From the NCBI GenBank assembly GCA_964019425.1, contig OZ025785.1, forward strand, positions 1,449,501 through 1,513,500: a DNA stretch of 64,000 nt. The letters are read 5' to 3'. The notes beneath the pieces are model-generated. The model had not been told where the DNA came from and made no database searches. It worked only from the letters and a program-made list of their open reading frames with translations. The DNA comes from Flectonema sp. DT1601 (taxonomy: Eukaryota; Euglenozoa; Diplonemea; Diplonemida; Diplonemidae). Positions 19,244 through 29,301 of this stretch are shown here, one piece after another. The position numbers and the translations under genes were made by a program. The number at the start of each line of letters is the position of its first letter. Position 1 is the stretch's first letter.

Positions 19244-22200
19244 AAGCACTCGGCTCTCTTATATTCGGTTTTTAAAAATTGGCCGTGCGTTCCGAAAATT
19301 TCGGCAGCTGCATTTTAATGTGTCGGCGCAAATGTATTTTCAACAAGAAATGTGTCAGGTGGTAAACTATTACTTCACGCACTAAACAGTTAGCTGCAAA
19401 CGTTTGGTATCACGAAGTTGTAACGCAGCTTGCAACACTAATAATAAATTTTACAAAAAAAAAAAAAAAAAAAAAAAAAAAACAAGCAAAGCATGTTATT
19501 TTGAATTTCATTATTTTTTTATTTCATTTTTTTCTGTTTTTTTCTTAATCGGAGGACTACCTCAAATTACATGAATTCTATTCTTTTTTATTTTTATTTT
19601 TCAAATAATCTCTGAGCTGGCATTGCTTACCTTGCGTAATGTGCGCTCTTCTCCCCGCGGACTCATTCTTTCCTTTTTTCTTTTTTGTTGTCGAAATTGC
19701 GTTTTTCGATTGCGGCAAATCAGATTTTCCCTTTTCACCATCCTTTACTTTGCTTTCTTTTCTTTTTTCCCTTTTTGTGATTCTTCCAGGACTCAACATC
19801 CCCCCGACACCGGCAACATCGCTGAGGGAGACACGGTTTGCTGAGATGCAGGTGAGAATCTGGGATTACCTTTTTATTCTTTTTCTTTGTTGCTTTCCCT
19901 GTCAAGAGGGAAACACAGCAGCATGGTACAGCTGGATAATCGTCCCATTTTTTTTTTTGATAAGTTAAGGAAAGCAAATTTACAAAGAGGAAAAAATAAC
20001 CCACGCCCAATCCTGGTGTTGGGTGTTAGTAAACTATTCTGCAGTTGTTTTTAAGAGTGTCTATCTACGGAAAAATTCAAAAGAAGACCAGTAGATCTAG
20101 CGCACGACAGTTGTTTTATGTTTTGTATCAGTTCGATACGTTGAGGTTTATTTAGGAACAACATATTTTTTCATATGTTGAAATACTGTTTTGAATTCCT
20201 TTACTTATTCGTCAATACAACTTTCAGTTTCGTAGTTGAGTTTCGTTGATGGCTTCAGCCCAATATATATTGTACATAAAAGTGTTACTGGAATCACATG
20301 CTTGTGTTTTCTTTATCAAGTCAAGGTAGCTCTCCCGTTGTGCCTCTATATTCATGTTTCCTTTTCCGGTTTTTTTTTAAAAATTAAGATTGTTACAACA
20401 AAAAAAAGAAAAAAAAATTAAATATAAATACAGATTCCATCGTGAGATCTGATTTTTTTTTTTTTGCTTTTTGTTTTATTCTTTTTTTTTTTTTTTTCGA
20501 TGTTTTCTCTGAATGGAGGCTACTCGAAAGAGGAGGAAAAAAATTTAAAAAAAAAATTCAAAGCCCCTATTTCGGGGGAGGAAAAAATAAAAAGAGGGGT
20601 TCAAGTGAGAATATCATGAAAACAAAAAAAAAAAAAGCAAAAGGAAAACGCTTCTTTTTGTTAATAATTTTTTCTTTTGTTTGTTCTTGTAGAAAAAACA
20701 GAGTCAGTTCCTTTTAGACTGAAGCCTTGAAGAAGTCACTTTAGAGCACCATTGGAAGGTGCGTGACACTCATTCAAAGCTACGAGAGAAGAAAGAATAG
20801 AACAATATTTTAATTACCTGCTTAAATAATAAATAAATGCTTTAACTAACTTACAACTCAAGAAAAGAGTAGCCAGCCAGTTTATGACACCTACTTATTA
20901 TGTGTGGAGTGCACTTCTCGTTTTTTAAGAAGTTTTTTTTTTTTTTTTTTTTTTTTTTTTCAATACAGTACTGTTTTTACTAACTTTTTTTGAAAAGTGA
21001 GAAAATAAATTCGCATCGCGATTTGTTGGAAGTTTTTCGTCGAATACCTTCATATTATTTTGTACTTTCCGTGTTCCATGCGGAGGTCATTCTCTCGTTG
21101 ATTTCTATTGCACATGTTGAGTGACGCTCACTGTCACTTGATTTGTCTATTTGTCACGGGGAGCCGATGGAAAACAAATTCCAGATGCATCGTGTTTTTT
21201 TCCTTTTCAATTTTTTTTTTTCCATTTGGCAAGTGTCTTGTGTTTTTAGGCAATATGAGATGTAGGCAACACCTAAATCCTTTTTTTTTTTTGGGTTTAG
21301 AAGTTTGTATATAAAGAGAGAATGTGATTCCTATGCGTGTCTATTTTGCCGTTTTTTTGTTTTTCCTGTTCATCACTCATGACTGTGTGTGTTTTTTTTT
21401 GTTATCTTGTGTCGATCAAAAAAGAAAAAAAAAGAAAAGAAAAAAATTGAATTCTTCATCAAAGAGCCTCAATAAGTTAAAAAAAAAAAATACAAAACCG
21501 GCCATTTTTTTTATTTTTTACGTCAAGTCTCCAAGTCTCTTTTGCGCGGTTTTATTTTATTTTATTTTATTTTATTTTTTTTTGGATAGACTCTGTCAGT
21601 GTCAGTGCCACTACTGCTAATATTTTTATTTTTCCCTCCCCAACTGTTGGTCTCTTTTCATCGCATACAGATTTGGCCGAACCCTATATTGTTTTAGCCA
21701 GATTCAAGTTGCTTTATATTTAATCATAGTATCGAATTACTCCCCTTTTTATTTGACTCCGTTCCATGCTGTGGAAAAGTATTTGAGCTTCTTTTACAAT
21801 AATAACGAATGAAAGTTTAAGTACTTCCATTTCTATGTTTTGTTTGGGTTGTATCGCTTTTTTGTTGTGGTTTCGTAGTCGTTTTTTTTTCATTCTCAAA
21901 AAAAAAAAAAAAAATTCATTTGGTTGGAGAAAAAGGGGGGAAATCCCTCTTTTTTTTGTTGGGTTCTTCGGTATCTTTCCGCGCAAGAGAAACACTTCAA
22001 TTTAGTATCTTTCAAACTACTGTAGCCCTACCCGAAACTCTCATAAGTGAGAAACTATTGCTCTTGTCTTTTGATGTTGTTGAGAAGAGAAGAAAAGAGA
22101 GCGAAGAATATGGTGCCTGTGTTACTTCGAATGATGAATTACATGGGCAAACTCATTGCTACAATTATTGAATTCCTCAGTTATTTCAGGTTTATCTAAA

Positions 22201-24532
22201 TATTCTTTTTCTGTGAAACTCGGTGAGGTAGTTTGGAGAAATTGACGATTCTCTTTGCTAGCCACCCTTCTAAATCAAAAAAAAAAAAAAAAAGAAAAGA
22301 AAAAAAAAGAATTAAATTGTTAAATGTTAAATGTCAAAAACAAAAACAAAAACACCAGCACAGCTGTCGTCCGAGGATCGGTCTCGCGTACACAGCGCTA
22401 GATGTTAACTTTATATAATTCAGAAGGACCAGTCTCGTTATTGTTTGGCTTCGGTTGCATCTTCCATCATAGTTTTTTAATTACGGGTTGGTAACACGAA
22501 GACCTACGTAAGTACTTTTCTTCTGATAAAAAAAAAAATCTTTTTTTTTTTTTTTTTTTTTTTTAAAATAGTAAACCACTACGTAATAAAAGTTAAAAAA
22601 AATTTAAAATCCCCCCTTCAATTCTCATAACTGATTTCAGAAATACATTCGCTCTTAACTAATTGGGAGGCAAAATAGCAGGTAAATGAGTAGAAAAAGA
22701 AATTAGCTATCAACAGCGGTTGGTACTCTGTACCACCTCTTGTCTCTACGTGTGTGTCATATTGCTTGTTTTTTTTTGGGGGACTTGTTATTACTGACAA
22801 CACCCTTCCATATTATTTATTGTACTGCTGACATAGTTTTGGCTGAAATTAAGAACGGGGGTAAAACAACGAATATGGAAATTTAAGAAAAAACAAAATA
22901 AGTGAATTCTTTTTTTTTTTTTCTGTGGTGTGTTTATATCGTACAGTGAATGCTCACTTAAACTGTTTATAATGCGTGTGTTTTCACTGTGTAGTTGCTA
23001 CTCATTGGTATCCCCTTATTATTTATTCTGCCGGAAATGTGTTGAAATCTTATTTTCTGAGCAGATAAATTTCCAGAACTTTTTGAGGGGATTTAAAATT
23101 TATTAAAAAAAAAAAAAAATTTTTAAAAAAAAAAAAAAAATAAGGTTGTATTATTATCCCCTTCTTTTTTTCTTTCCTCATTTTGAAAACTTTTTTGAAA
23201 TAATTTAAGAAAAAAAAAAAAAAAAAGGTTGTTGTTGTCCTTTTTTTTTAATTTTTTTTTAAAACAGTATTGGCGTGTGCCGTGTTCGTGTTTTTGTGAA
23301 AGTTTTTCAATGCATCAATCGGGTTGAAATGAAAAAAAAAAAAAAAAAAGAAATTACCACCCCCCTCGATGGATGTTATTTTTTTCTTACACAACACCCC
23401 ATAATGAATGGTTTTTTTAGAACTATAAATAAAAAAGCAAAGAAAAGAAAGAAAAAAAAAAAAGAACACCTACCAAATAGTCAGATGGGTAGCAACAGAC
23501 ATGTCGCATCCTTGTTTTTTTGTTTCTTTTGGCGTCAATTCTGAACTTGTCTGTACCGAAGTAGTGGGGGAAAAAAAAAAAAAAAACCAAATTTATTGTG
23601 TTTGACTTGGAGAGAGGGTAATATATCTCTCTCCCGTCTGTCACTCTTAATACTTAACCAGATCTTTTGCAGGCTTTAGGTGTCTGGATAAATTTTTTTA
23701 TATTTAGGAATGCTTTAGCGTCCTATTTTCAATAAATAATTTGTATCGCGCTCACCAATGTCTACATTTTTTTCTGTTTATTAATATAGACACAAGCTGT
23801 TGTCTGCTTTTCCTATGTTTTTTTTTAACGTCGTCATTTTTTTTTTTTTTTTTCCATTCGTGAGTTCAAAATCGTTTTTTTTGCGGATGATGTTATATCT
23901 TTTTTGGTTTAGGGTTGTCCAAAATGTGTAATATAAAAAGGCTTTTTTTTCTTCTTCTTCTTGTTTTTACATTTCATTCCCATCTTTTTTTTTTTTGTTA
24001 TCGAGCCTTTTTGTCTTTTTTTGGAAATTCTAAGAACATTGAGCACTCTTTTTCTATTATCCACCTTTATTTTTATTTTTATTTATTTTATTTTTTTCTT
24101 TTGATAAATATGCAGTATGTTGACTTTTCTAGCATATCGTAAGTTAGTTTCTTTACATATGTGGTGCGGTGAAGCTGAGAGGCCAACTGCTAACGATAAC
24201 TATAAAGTAATAACTTACAAAACATTGCGGTGGTCTATTTTATTTGCATTCGTCCGAATTGTTTTTTTCGGAGAAGAAGACGATTCGGATAACGGAATTG
24301 AAAATTCTTTTTATTTAATTGTCCGCACCCATCCACTCCCAACCCTCCCGTCTCCCCCCGCAGCATATCAGATTTGGAGGCTTTGAATGTGGTTTATATT
24401 GTGATGAAGTAATTCAGAAATTTACTATTCTACTAATCAACAACAGGTTCACAAAACACAAAACAAAAATTAATTATTTTACAACACCTTAAACAGGTTT
24501 TTTTTTTCTTTTTTTTTCCATCATCAGTTAGA
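19244..24532. other. 5.3-kb gene-poor region
   Basis: This is the largest gap in the window. I find no supported protein gene; ORFs of 60-120 codons are built from T or A runs. Points of note: a pyrimidine-AG site at about 19790 followed by a compact non-homopolymer stretch and a GTGAGA donor-like site (19791-19851), a (TTTTA)n repeat near 21550-21576, T/A runs near 19455-19481, 20935-20960, 22540-22564 and 23105-23140, and a CCCCGCAG acceptor-like site at 24363. A short-exon gene or non-coding transcripts could be hidden here. Confidence 0.5.
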
Positions 24533-25591
24533 ATGGAAATATGGCACGAGCATGATCCCATCACCAGAGAAGACTTCGAACGTAAGTGTCTCCAGACAAA
24601 TACATTAGGACTGGTAAAAGGTTTATTAAAAAGAAGTGATGGATGGGAAGAGTGTACTAATTGGATAAAAGATGGAGAGTTCAATTCGACAGCATTCACT
24701 GAGTTTGTTGGAGACGAATTAATAGACAGCGAAGTTGACATTATAACATCTTCAGAGGAGGAGGGTGAATATCGATCAGAAGACTCAAAGATCCGACTAA
24801 TTGAGTTTTTAAATACTTTGAAATCAACAACGGGAAGCTATCTCAAGGATTGGCATTTACAACAAAAAATATCAAAACAATTCTACCAATTACCAACATT
24901 TCTTGGACATGATTGGCTTAATGAATACCAACACAATACGACTGACAAATCTTTTGGTGATGGATCTGACTATCGATTTGTATATTTAGGATCAGACAAA
25001 TCTAGCACACCATTTCACGTTGACGTGTTCGGTTCATACTCATGGTCGGTAAACCTTATCGGTATAAAGGAATGGTGGTTTACTGAACCTTGTGAAGTTT
25101 CTAAGTTGGGAATGTATCCTGATCAGGGTATTTTTATTCAAAAACACCTTGAAATATTTTCTCCACCTCCAAATACTGATGATGGCACTGTGCAAGAGTT
25201 ACTTGTTAATACAGAACGGGGAGGATCAATTAGGGTTTTGCGATTTTTTCAGTATCCTGGAGACCTTGTCTTCGTTCCAAGTGGATGGGGACATCACGTT
25301 TGGAATCACGGAATCTGTTTATCTGTGAACCATAATTGGTGTAATAAACATAATATTGTTTCAATGACGAAAGTTTTGGTTTCCGAAGTCTCTTTTGTTA
25401 TTCGTCAGCTTTCCGACTGCCGACTTCAACTTGAAGAAGAACCAGGTGGTTTCTCCGCTCATTGTGAATGGCTGCTACACAACTCTTCGAATTGGAATAT
25501 TGCAACGTGGCTTTCTCTCCTTCACTTCTCTGCGAGACAACATCCAAAGGCAGCGCCAATCATACAAAACTGCTTAGAATTACTGACCTAA
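24533..25591 (+). CDS. JMJD4-like 2-oxoglutarate/Fe(II) oxygenase (JmjC)
   Basis: The 352-aa product has the cupin-type JmjC domain of the JMJD4 branch. The iron-binding HxD motif is in STPFHVDVFGSYSWSVNL (H162, D164), and the distal His is in VFVPSGWGHHVWN (H254), followed by the JMJD4-typical SVNHNWCNKHN. Human JMJD4 hydroxylates a lysine of the release factor eRF1 and promotes translation termination; the same role here is inferred from family. Residues ~1-110 are an acidic helical N-terminus. The length fits the family. A long pyrimidine tract followed by CATCAG at 24527 is only 5 nt before the ATG, which fixes the start well. Confidence 0.85.
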   Translation: MEIWHEHDPITREDFERKCLQTNTLGLVKGLLKRSDGWEECTNWIKDGEFNSTAFTEFVGDELIDSEVDIITSSEEEGEYRSEDSKIRLIEFLNTLKSTTGSYLKDWHLQQKISKQFYQLPTFLGHDWLNEYQHNTTDKSFGDGSDYRFVYLGSDKSSTPFHVDVFGSYSWSVNLIGIKEWWFTEPCEVSKLGMYPDQGIFIQKHLEIFSPPPNTDDGTVQELLVNTERGGSIRVLRFFQYPGDLVFVPSGWGHHVWNHGICLSVNHNWCNKHNIVSMTKVLVSEVSFVIRQLSDCRLQLEEEPGGFSAHCEWLLHNSSNWNIATWLSLLHFSARQHPKAAPIIQNCLELLT

Positions 25592-25829
25592 TTTACCAAC
25601 ATGGTTACTTCTCCAATATTGCTTTCACTTCCAGTGAATGAAACGAACTAACAACAAGTTAAAAATCCTTTACAGTTAGAATCGTCTACCTTCTATCTTT
25701 CTGTATCAAAGCTTATTTTTTTCTCTCTTTTCTTTTCTTTTTTTTTTTTTCCTTATTGCGATTAATTATTTTTATCTTCCACAGCCTGGACCAGTCTTAA
25801 AGAAATTTAAGAACTGCTAGGGAGACAAA

Positions 25830-27149
25830 ATGCCTGGAAAGAAGAAGCAAAACAAGGCAAAGGGGGAGGAGGCTGTTCAGGGAGGAGGACCACTGCTGGA
25901 AATGCGACTGGCGTGGGATGCCTTATTAAAAGCGAGACAAATGAGAAATTTCTTTCAGTTGGAGGGAGCAAAGATGAATGGGTTTTGGGAAATATCAAAA
26001 AAGGAACTCGACAGCGTGAAAGCAGCCCTTCGTAACAAAGAACGTGAGAAAGAAGAGATGAAAGAACGGCACCAAGTAGAGATGAAAGTCTACAAACAAA
26101 AGGTCAGACACCTCCTCTACGAACACAAAGTACAAGTAGCTCAACTAAAGACTGAAGCCGAACGCGCTCTGAAGAACAAACTAGAAGAACATTTAGGTAA
26201 AGAAGGTGATCACAAAAGAGATAGAAGACATTTATTAAAAGAGAAGAAATCTCAAGAACTTGAACACAAAGACCAAGTTCATAGAATGAAACTAAACACC
26301 TTTAAAGAGCTAACAATACTAAACCAGGCATATGAACGACAAATGAAAGAAATACAAGCTAAGTATGAGAAGAAAATAAAAACTCTACGGGAAGAGATGG
26401 AAATGAGACGGAAAATGGAGATAGATGACATTGAAAAGAGAAAAACCGACCACGTCAAAGACCTAATGTCCCAACACGACAGAGCATTTCAAGATATCAG
26501 AGATTACTATAATGACATTACTTCTAATAATTTAGAAAATATAAAATCTCTTAAAGAAACTGTCAATCAAATGAAAAAAACAGAAGCATACCAAGAAAAA
26601 GTCATGTTTGAAATTGCACAAGAAAATAAAAGACTAACAGAGCCCTTAGCAAAAGCACTAAAAGAAGTGAACCTTTTAAGACATGAACTTCAAGACTATG
26701 AGAATGACAAGACAAGTCTTCATACTGCAAAGCAATCACTTCTAACATTAGAGCAAAAGATGAAAACATTATCATGGGAACACGAAGTATTGGGACAACG
26801 ACATCATAAGTTGGAAGAAGAAAGAGATTTGATATTTAAGAAATATCAATCCATGACCAACGAGATTCAACAGAAAGCTGTCTTTAAAGGTGTTGTCTTA
26901 CATAAAAACGTCGAAGTACTCACTGCACAACTTGAAAAGAAAGATGCTCAGCTTGGAGAAGTTCTAAAGGCTTCGAATATCGAAGGTGTTGAAGAGGCTG
27001 AACGTAAACTAGAAGACATGTTAGAACAAAAGAATCAGGTTATAGAAGAAATCCAGCAACAATTATCACTAATAACCCAACAACACGATGATGTGACCGC
27101 TGCTTATGAAGAATATTTCAAACAAAACGGAGTTCCTGACTTGGGATAG
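25830..27149 (+). CDS. DRC4: Dynein regulatory complex subunit 4 (GAS8/trypanin family)
   Basis: The 439-aa product is almost entirely coiled coil, with the family-typical opening: a basic Lys-rich start, then RNFFQLEGAKMNGFWEISKK. Further hallmarks are KVRHLLYEHKVQVAQLKTE, RHLLKEKKSQELEHKDQVH and SQHDRAFQDIRDYYNDITSN. DRC4 is a core subunit of the nexin-dynein regulatory complex that links outer doublets in motile axonemes, so the organism builds a motile flagellum. Length is close to the usual 450-480 aa. The ATG follows a TCTTCCACAG acceptor-like site at 25784. Confidence 0.93.
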   Translation: MPGKKKQNKAKGEEAVQGGGPLLEMRLAWDALLKARQMRNFFQLEGAKMNGFWEISKKELDSVKAALRNKEREKEEMKERHQVEMKVYKQKVRHLLYEHKVQVAQLKTEAERALKNKLEEHLGKEGDHKRDRRHLLKEKKSQELEHKDQVHRMKLNTFKELTILNQAYERQMKEIQAKYEKKIKTLREEMEMRRKMEIDDIEKRKTDHVKDLMSQHDRAFQDIRDYYNDITSNNLENIKSLKETVNQMKKTEAYQEKVMFEIAQENKRLTEPLAKALKEVNLLRHELQDYENDKTSLHTAKQSLLTLEQKMKTLSWEHEVLGQRHHKLEEERDLIFKKYQSMTNEIQQKAVFKGVVLHKNVEVLTAQLEKKDAQLGEVLKASNIEGVEEAERKLEDMLEQKNQVIEEIQQQLSLITQQHDDVTAAYEEYFKQNGVPDLG

Positions 27150-27486
27150 TGACGTAAATTCGTCTTTTTTTTCTTTTTTTTTTTTCTTTTTTTCTGATTT
27201 TAATCTAGTTATTACCAATTTTTTAAAAAAAAAAATATGTGTTACTCTACTCCTCTGCTAGTTTCTGCTGGTGTATATCTACATTTTCCCAACACATATT
27301 TGATGTTCATACTTATTATGTTTCTGATAGTCATAAAGAGTGACTAGTTTTGGATTTCAAATTATAATCGTTCTCACCCCCTACACAGATTCAGGGGTGG
27401 AAGTGCATCCATCGCCCATCATGAAATACACTTTTATTTTTTATATTAACTCTTTCACTAAATAGGACTAATTATAAAACAATAAG
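27150..27486. other. Short intergenic region
   Basis: No gene seen. T and A runs are near 27164-27191 and 27224-27235; CACTAAATAG at about 27465 is a possible acceptor for the next gene. Confidence 0.5.
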
Positions 27487-28413
27487 ATGGGTGTAATGGA
27501 TACGACTCTTAATGAAACGCTCTCTGGTGCGAGTCAAATTGTTGAGAACGTGTTGTTTACTGAGAGTGGCGTTAATTTGACTGGTTTAGACTTGTCAGAA
27601 ATCCATACTTTGAGTGATGTAGTTCCGTGGTTGTTTTTACCAAAAACTCCTGCAGACGCTGGAATTTTAGCAGAGATACTTGGAGTGTACGCTCAAGCAA
27701 ATTATTGGAACTGTGTGATCACGATGTTCTTCGTGTTTGTTACTCTTCAGTCATTCAACATTCCCGGAACTATATTCCTCAACCTAATGATGGGATGTTT
27801 ATTTGGATACGTTGAAGGTGTCACATTGGGTGTAATGTCTGGTACCTGTGGTGCAATGATCGCCTTCACTATTTCAAAACGCTGGGGAGGCTCTGTAGTC
27901 AACGGGATCGTGCAGAAAACTGGAATGCAAGACAAGATGGACTGGTTTAGAGTACAAGTTGCTGCTAATGATAACATCGACTTATTGTTGTTTTTAATAT
28001 TCCTCAGAATATCACCCGTGCTTCCTAATTGGTTTATCAATGCTGTATCTCCTCATGTTAATGTTCCAGCTGTTCCATTGGCTGTTGCAACAGCAATTGG
28101 GATCGCTCCGCAAACAATTATAGCAGTTCATGGTGGTGTTATAATCAGAGACCTTATTAACAGTGGTCGGTCTCATCCATTGGGATATAAAGAATGGGGA
28201 ATTCTGTGTGGTTTAGCTTTGGGTGCTCTTGTTCCTTTAATCGCAAAGAAATCATTTGAGAGAAAACCTTCAAAGTCTCGGGAACCATCGCGTAGCCCGT
28301 CTGTCCAAAAAGAGGACTCACTACAACCAGAATCTGAACAGGCAACTGACAAGAACATTTTACGCGGTGGTTCTGTAACTGCTGCTGATTGTGAACATGA
28401 GAAAATAGAATAA
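27487..28413 (+). CDS. TMEM41/VTT-domain membrane protein
   Basis: The 308-aa product carries a VTT (SNARE-associated Golgi/DedA) domain of the TMEM41 type. Seen in order: a hydrophobic helix with FNIPGTIFLNLMMGCLFGY, a glycine-rich helix, then LFLIFLRISPVLPNWFINAV, the TMEM41 hallmark, and GIAPQTIIAVHGGV. Animal TMEM41B is an ER phospholipid scramblase acting in autophagy and lipid mobilisation; that role here is inferred from family. The C-terminus is a polar, probably disordered tail, and there are several NxS/T sites in the N-terminal 40 residues. Confidence 0.85.
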   Translation: MGVMDTTLNETLSGASQIVENVLFTESGVNLTGLDLSEIHTLSDVVPWLFLPKTPADAGILAEILGVYAQANYWNCVITMFFVFVTLQSFNIPGTIFLNLMMGCLFGYVEGVTLGVMSGTCGAMIAFTISKRWGGSVVNGIVQKTGMQDKMDWFRVQVAANDNIDLLLFLIFLRISPVLPNWFINAVSPHVNVPAVPLAVATAIGIAPQTIIAVHGGVIIRDLINSGRSHPLGYKEWGILCGLALGALVPLIAKKSFERKPSKSREPSRSPSVQKEDSLQPESEQATDKNILRGGSVTAADCEHEKIE

Positions 28414-28964
28414 TCAAAAAATGTTTTTATATAAATACCTATCCGTCTGTATTGAAATTCAGAACCTTGCCAGCAATGAATCCCGAGTAGGGATTCCTCT
28501 CTACGTTAGAAAGTAATTATGACCCTCTTTGTTACCTCCTTTTGTTGTTTTTTTTGAACTGACGGACAACACTTGGATTCCTATTTGTTATAAATTGTTC
28601 TCAAAAAAAACAACCAACCCCCATCTTGTTGGTTTTAAATAATGGTTTCCCTATCTTTCTTGGCAGTCGATAGTGTGGTAGTTCTTTGTCAGCAAGTAGT
28701 CAAAACTGATTTAGTATTTACCTGTGTGTTTGATATATGAATGGCGATTTTGCTTCCGTCAAATATTTCAGCTTTGTGCGTACCACGTGGATACAATCTA
28801 CCCCGTTGTGATGTATCCTGTGTATCGTATACCTGATCAAATTAGAAAGAGGAGTCAAAAAAAAAAAAAAGAAAACTATTTTTTTTTTTTTGAAAGCCTT
28901 TATAAACATATTGGTTAAACTCCGTAACAATTATCTTTCTTGTTAGAAAAAAAGAAAAAAAAAC
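28414..28964. other. 3' flank of the TMEM41-like gene
   Basis: No gene seen. It contains a perfect 7-bp inverted repeat (GAATCCC/GGGATTC, 28478-28496, 5-nt loop) about 65 nt after the stop codon and an A13/T11 pair near 28857-28889. Confidence 0.5.
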
Positions 28965-29052
28965 GTGACAGCTTCTAACATGGTGACTTTACTGCTCAAA
29001 ACTCTCCTAGCAGGAGGTTGCCATACTACCATGTTGTGAGAATATATTTTTT
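28965..29052 (+). ncRNA. Candidate structured small RNA
   Basis: The ends of this segment pair perfectly over 8 bp: AACATGGT (28977-28984) with ACCATGTT (29028-29035). Inside is a second hairpin, CTCCT-AGC-AGGAG (29004-29016). A run of about 10 T follows directly and could be a Pol III terminator. No protein frame fits. I cannot assign a class, and the strand is chosen only by the T run. Confidence 0.35.
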
Positions 29053-29056
29053 TTTT

Positions 29057-29175
29057 GCACCGACGAAGTCGGAGAAGAAACTATTCAGATTAAGAACCGT
29101 TATTTATTATATTTCCCTGTGCCGCCAGTAAAACTAGCTGCGATCAACAAAATATAAGGCTGTTTATCTGAATGG
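29057..29175 (+). ncRNA. Candidate structured RNA, copy A of a two-copy family
   Basis: A 5-bp hairpin (CCGAC-GAA-GTCGG, 29060-29072) is followed by the block AGAAGAAACTATTCAGA (29073-29089) and, after a variable middle, a 3' end containing AAGGCTGTTTATCTGAAT. ATTCAGAT near the start pairs with ATCTGAAT at the end, closing the molecule. The same blocks in the same order recur at 60354-60473. The class is unknown: I find no tRNA boxes, no U6 ACAGAGA and no clear C/D pair. Confidence 0.5.
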
Positions 29176-29301
29176 TTTTTTAATCAATTTTAATCTGCAT
29201 TCTGATAGATGTGTTTTTTAATGAAGTTTTTTTTTTTTTTTTGAAAAATAAATTTATTTTTTTTCCCCCCCAGATAAAGAAATCCTTTCTGTTTTCTTAA
29301 C

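Noticed and set aside
20130-20150. tRNA box-B-like GTTCGATAC
   Set aside because: No matching A box, acceptor stem or anticodon arm in the flanking 80 nt.
21105-21170. TatD-like start (SDAHCHL) in the gene-poor region
   Set aside because: Only seven residues match; the frame then runs into T-rich low-complexity sequence with no further TatD motif.
22091-22182. Possible small exon starting MVPVLLRMMNYMGKL
   Set aside because: Open and protein-like for about 27 codons with a following GTTTAT, but no partner exon or family could be found.
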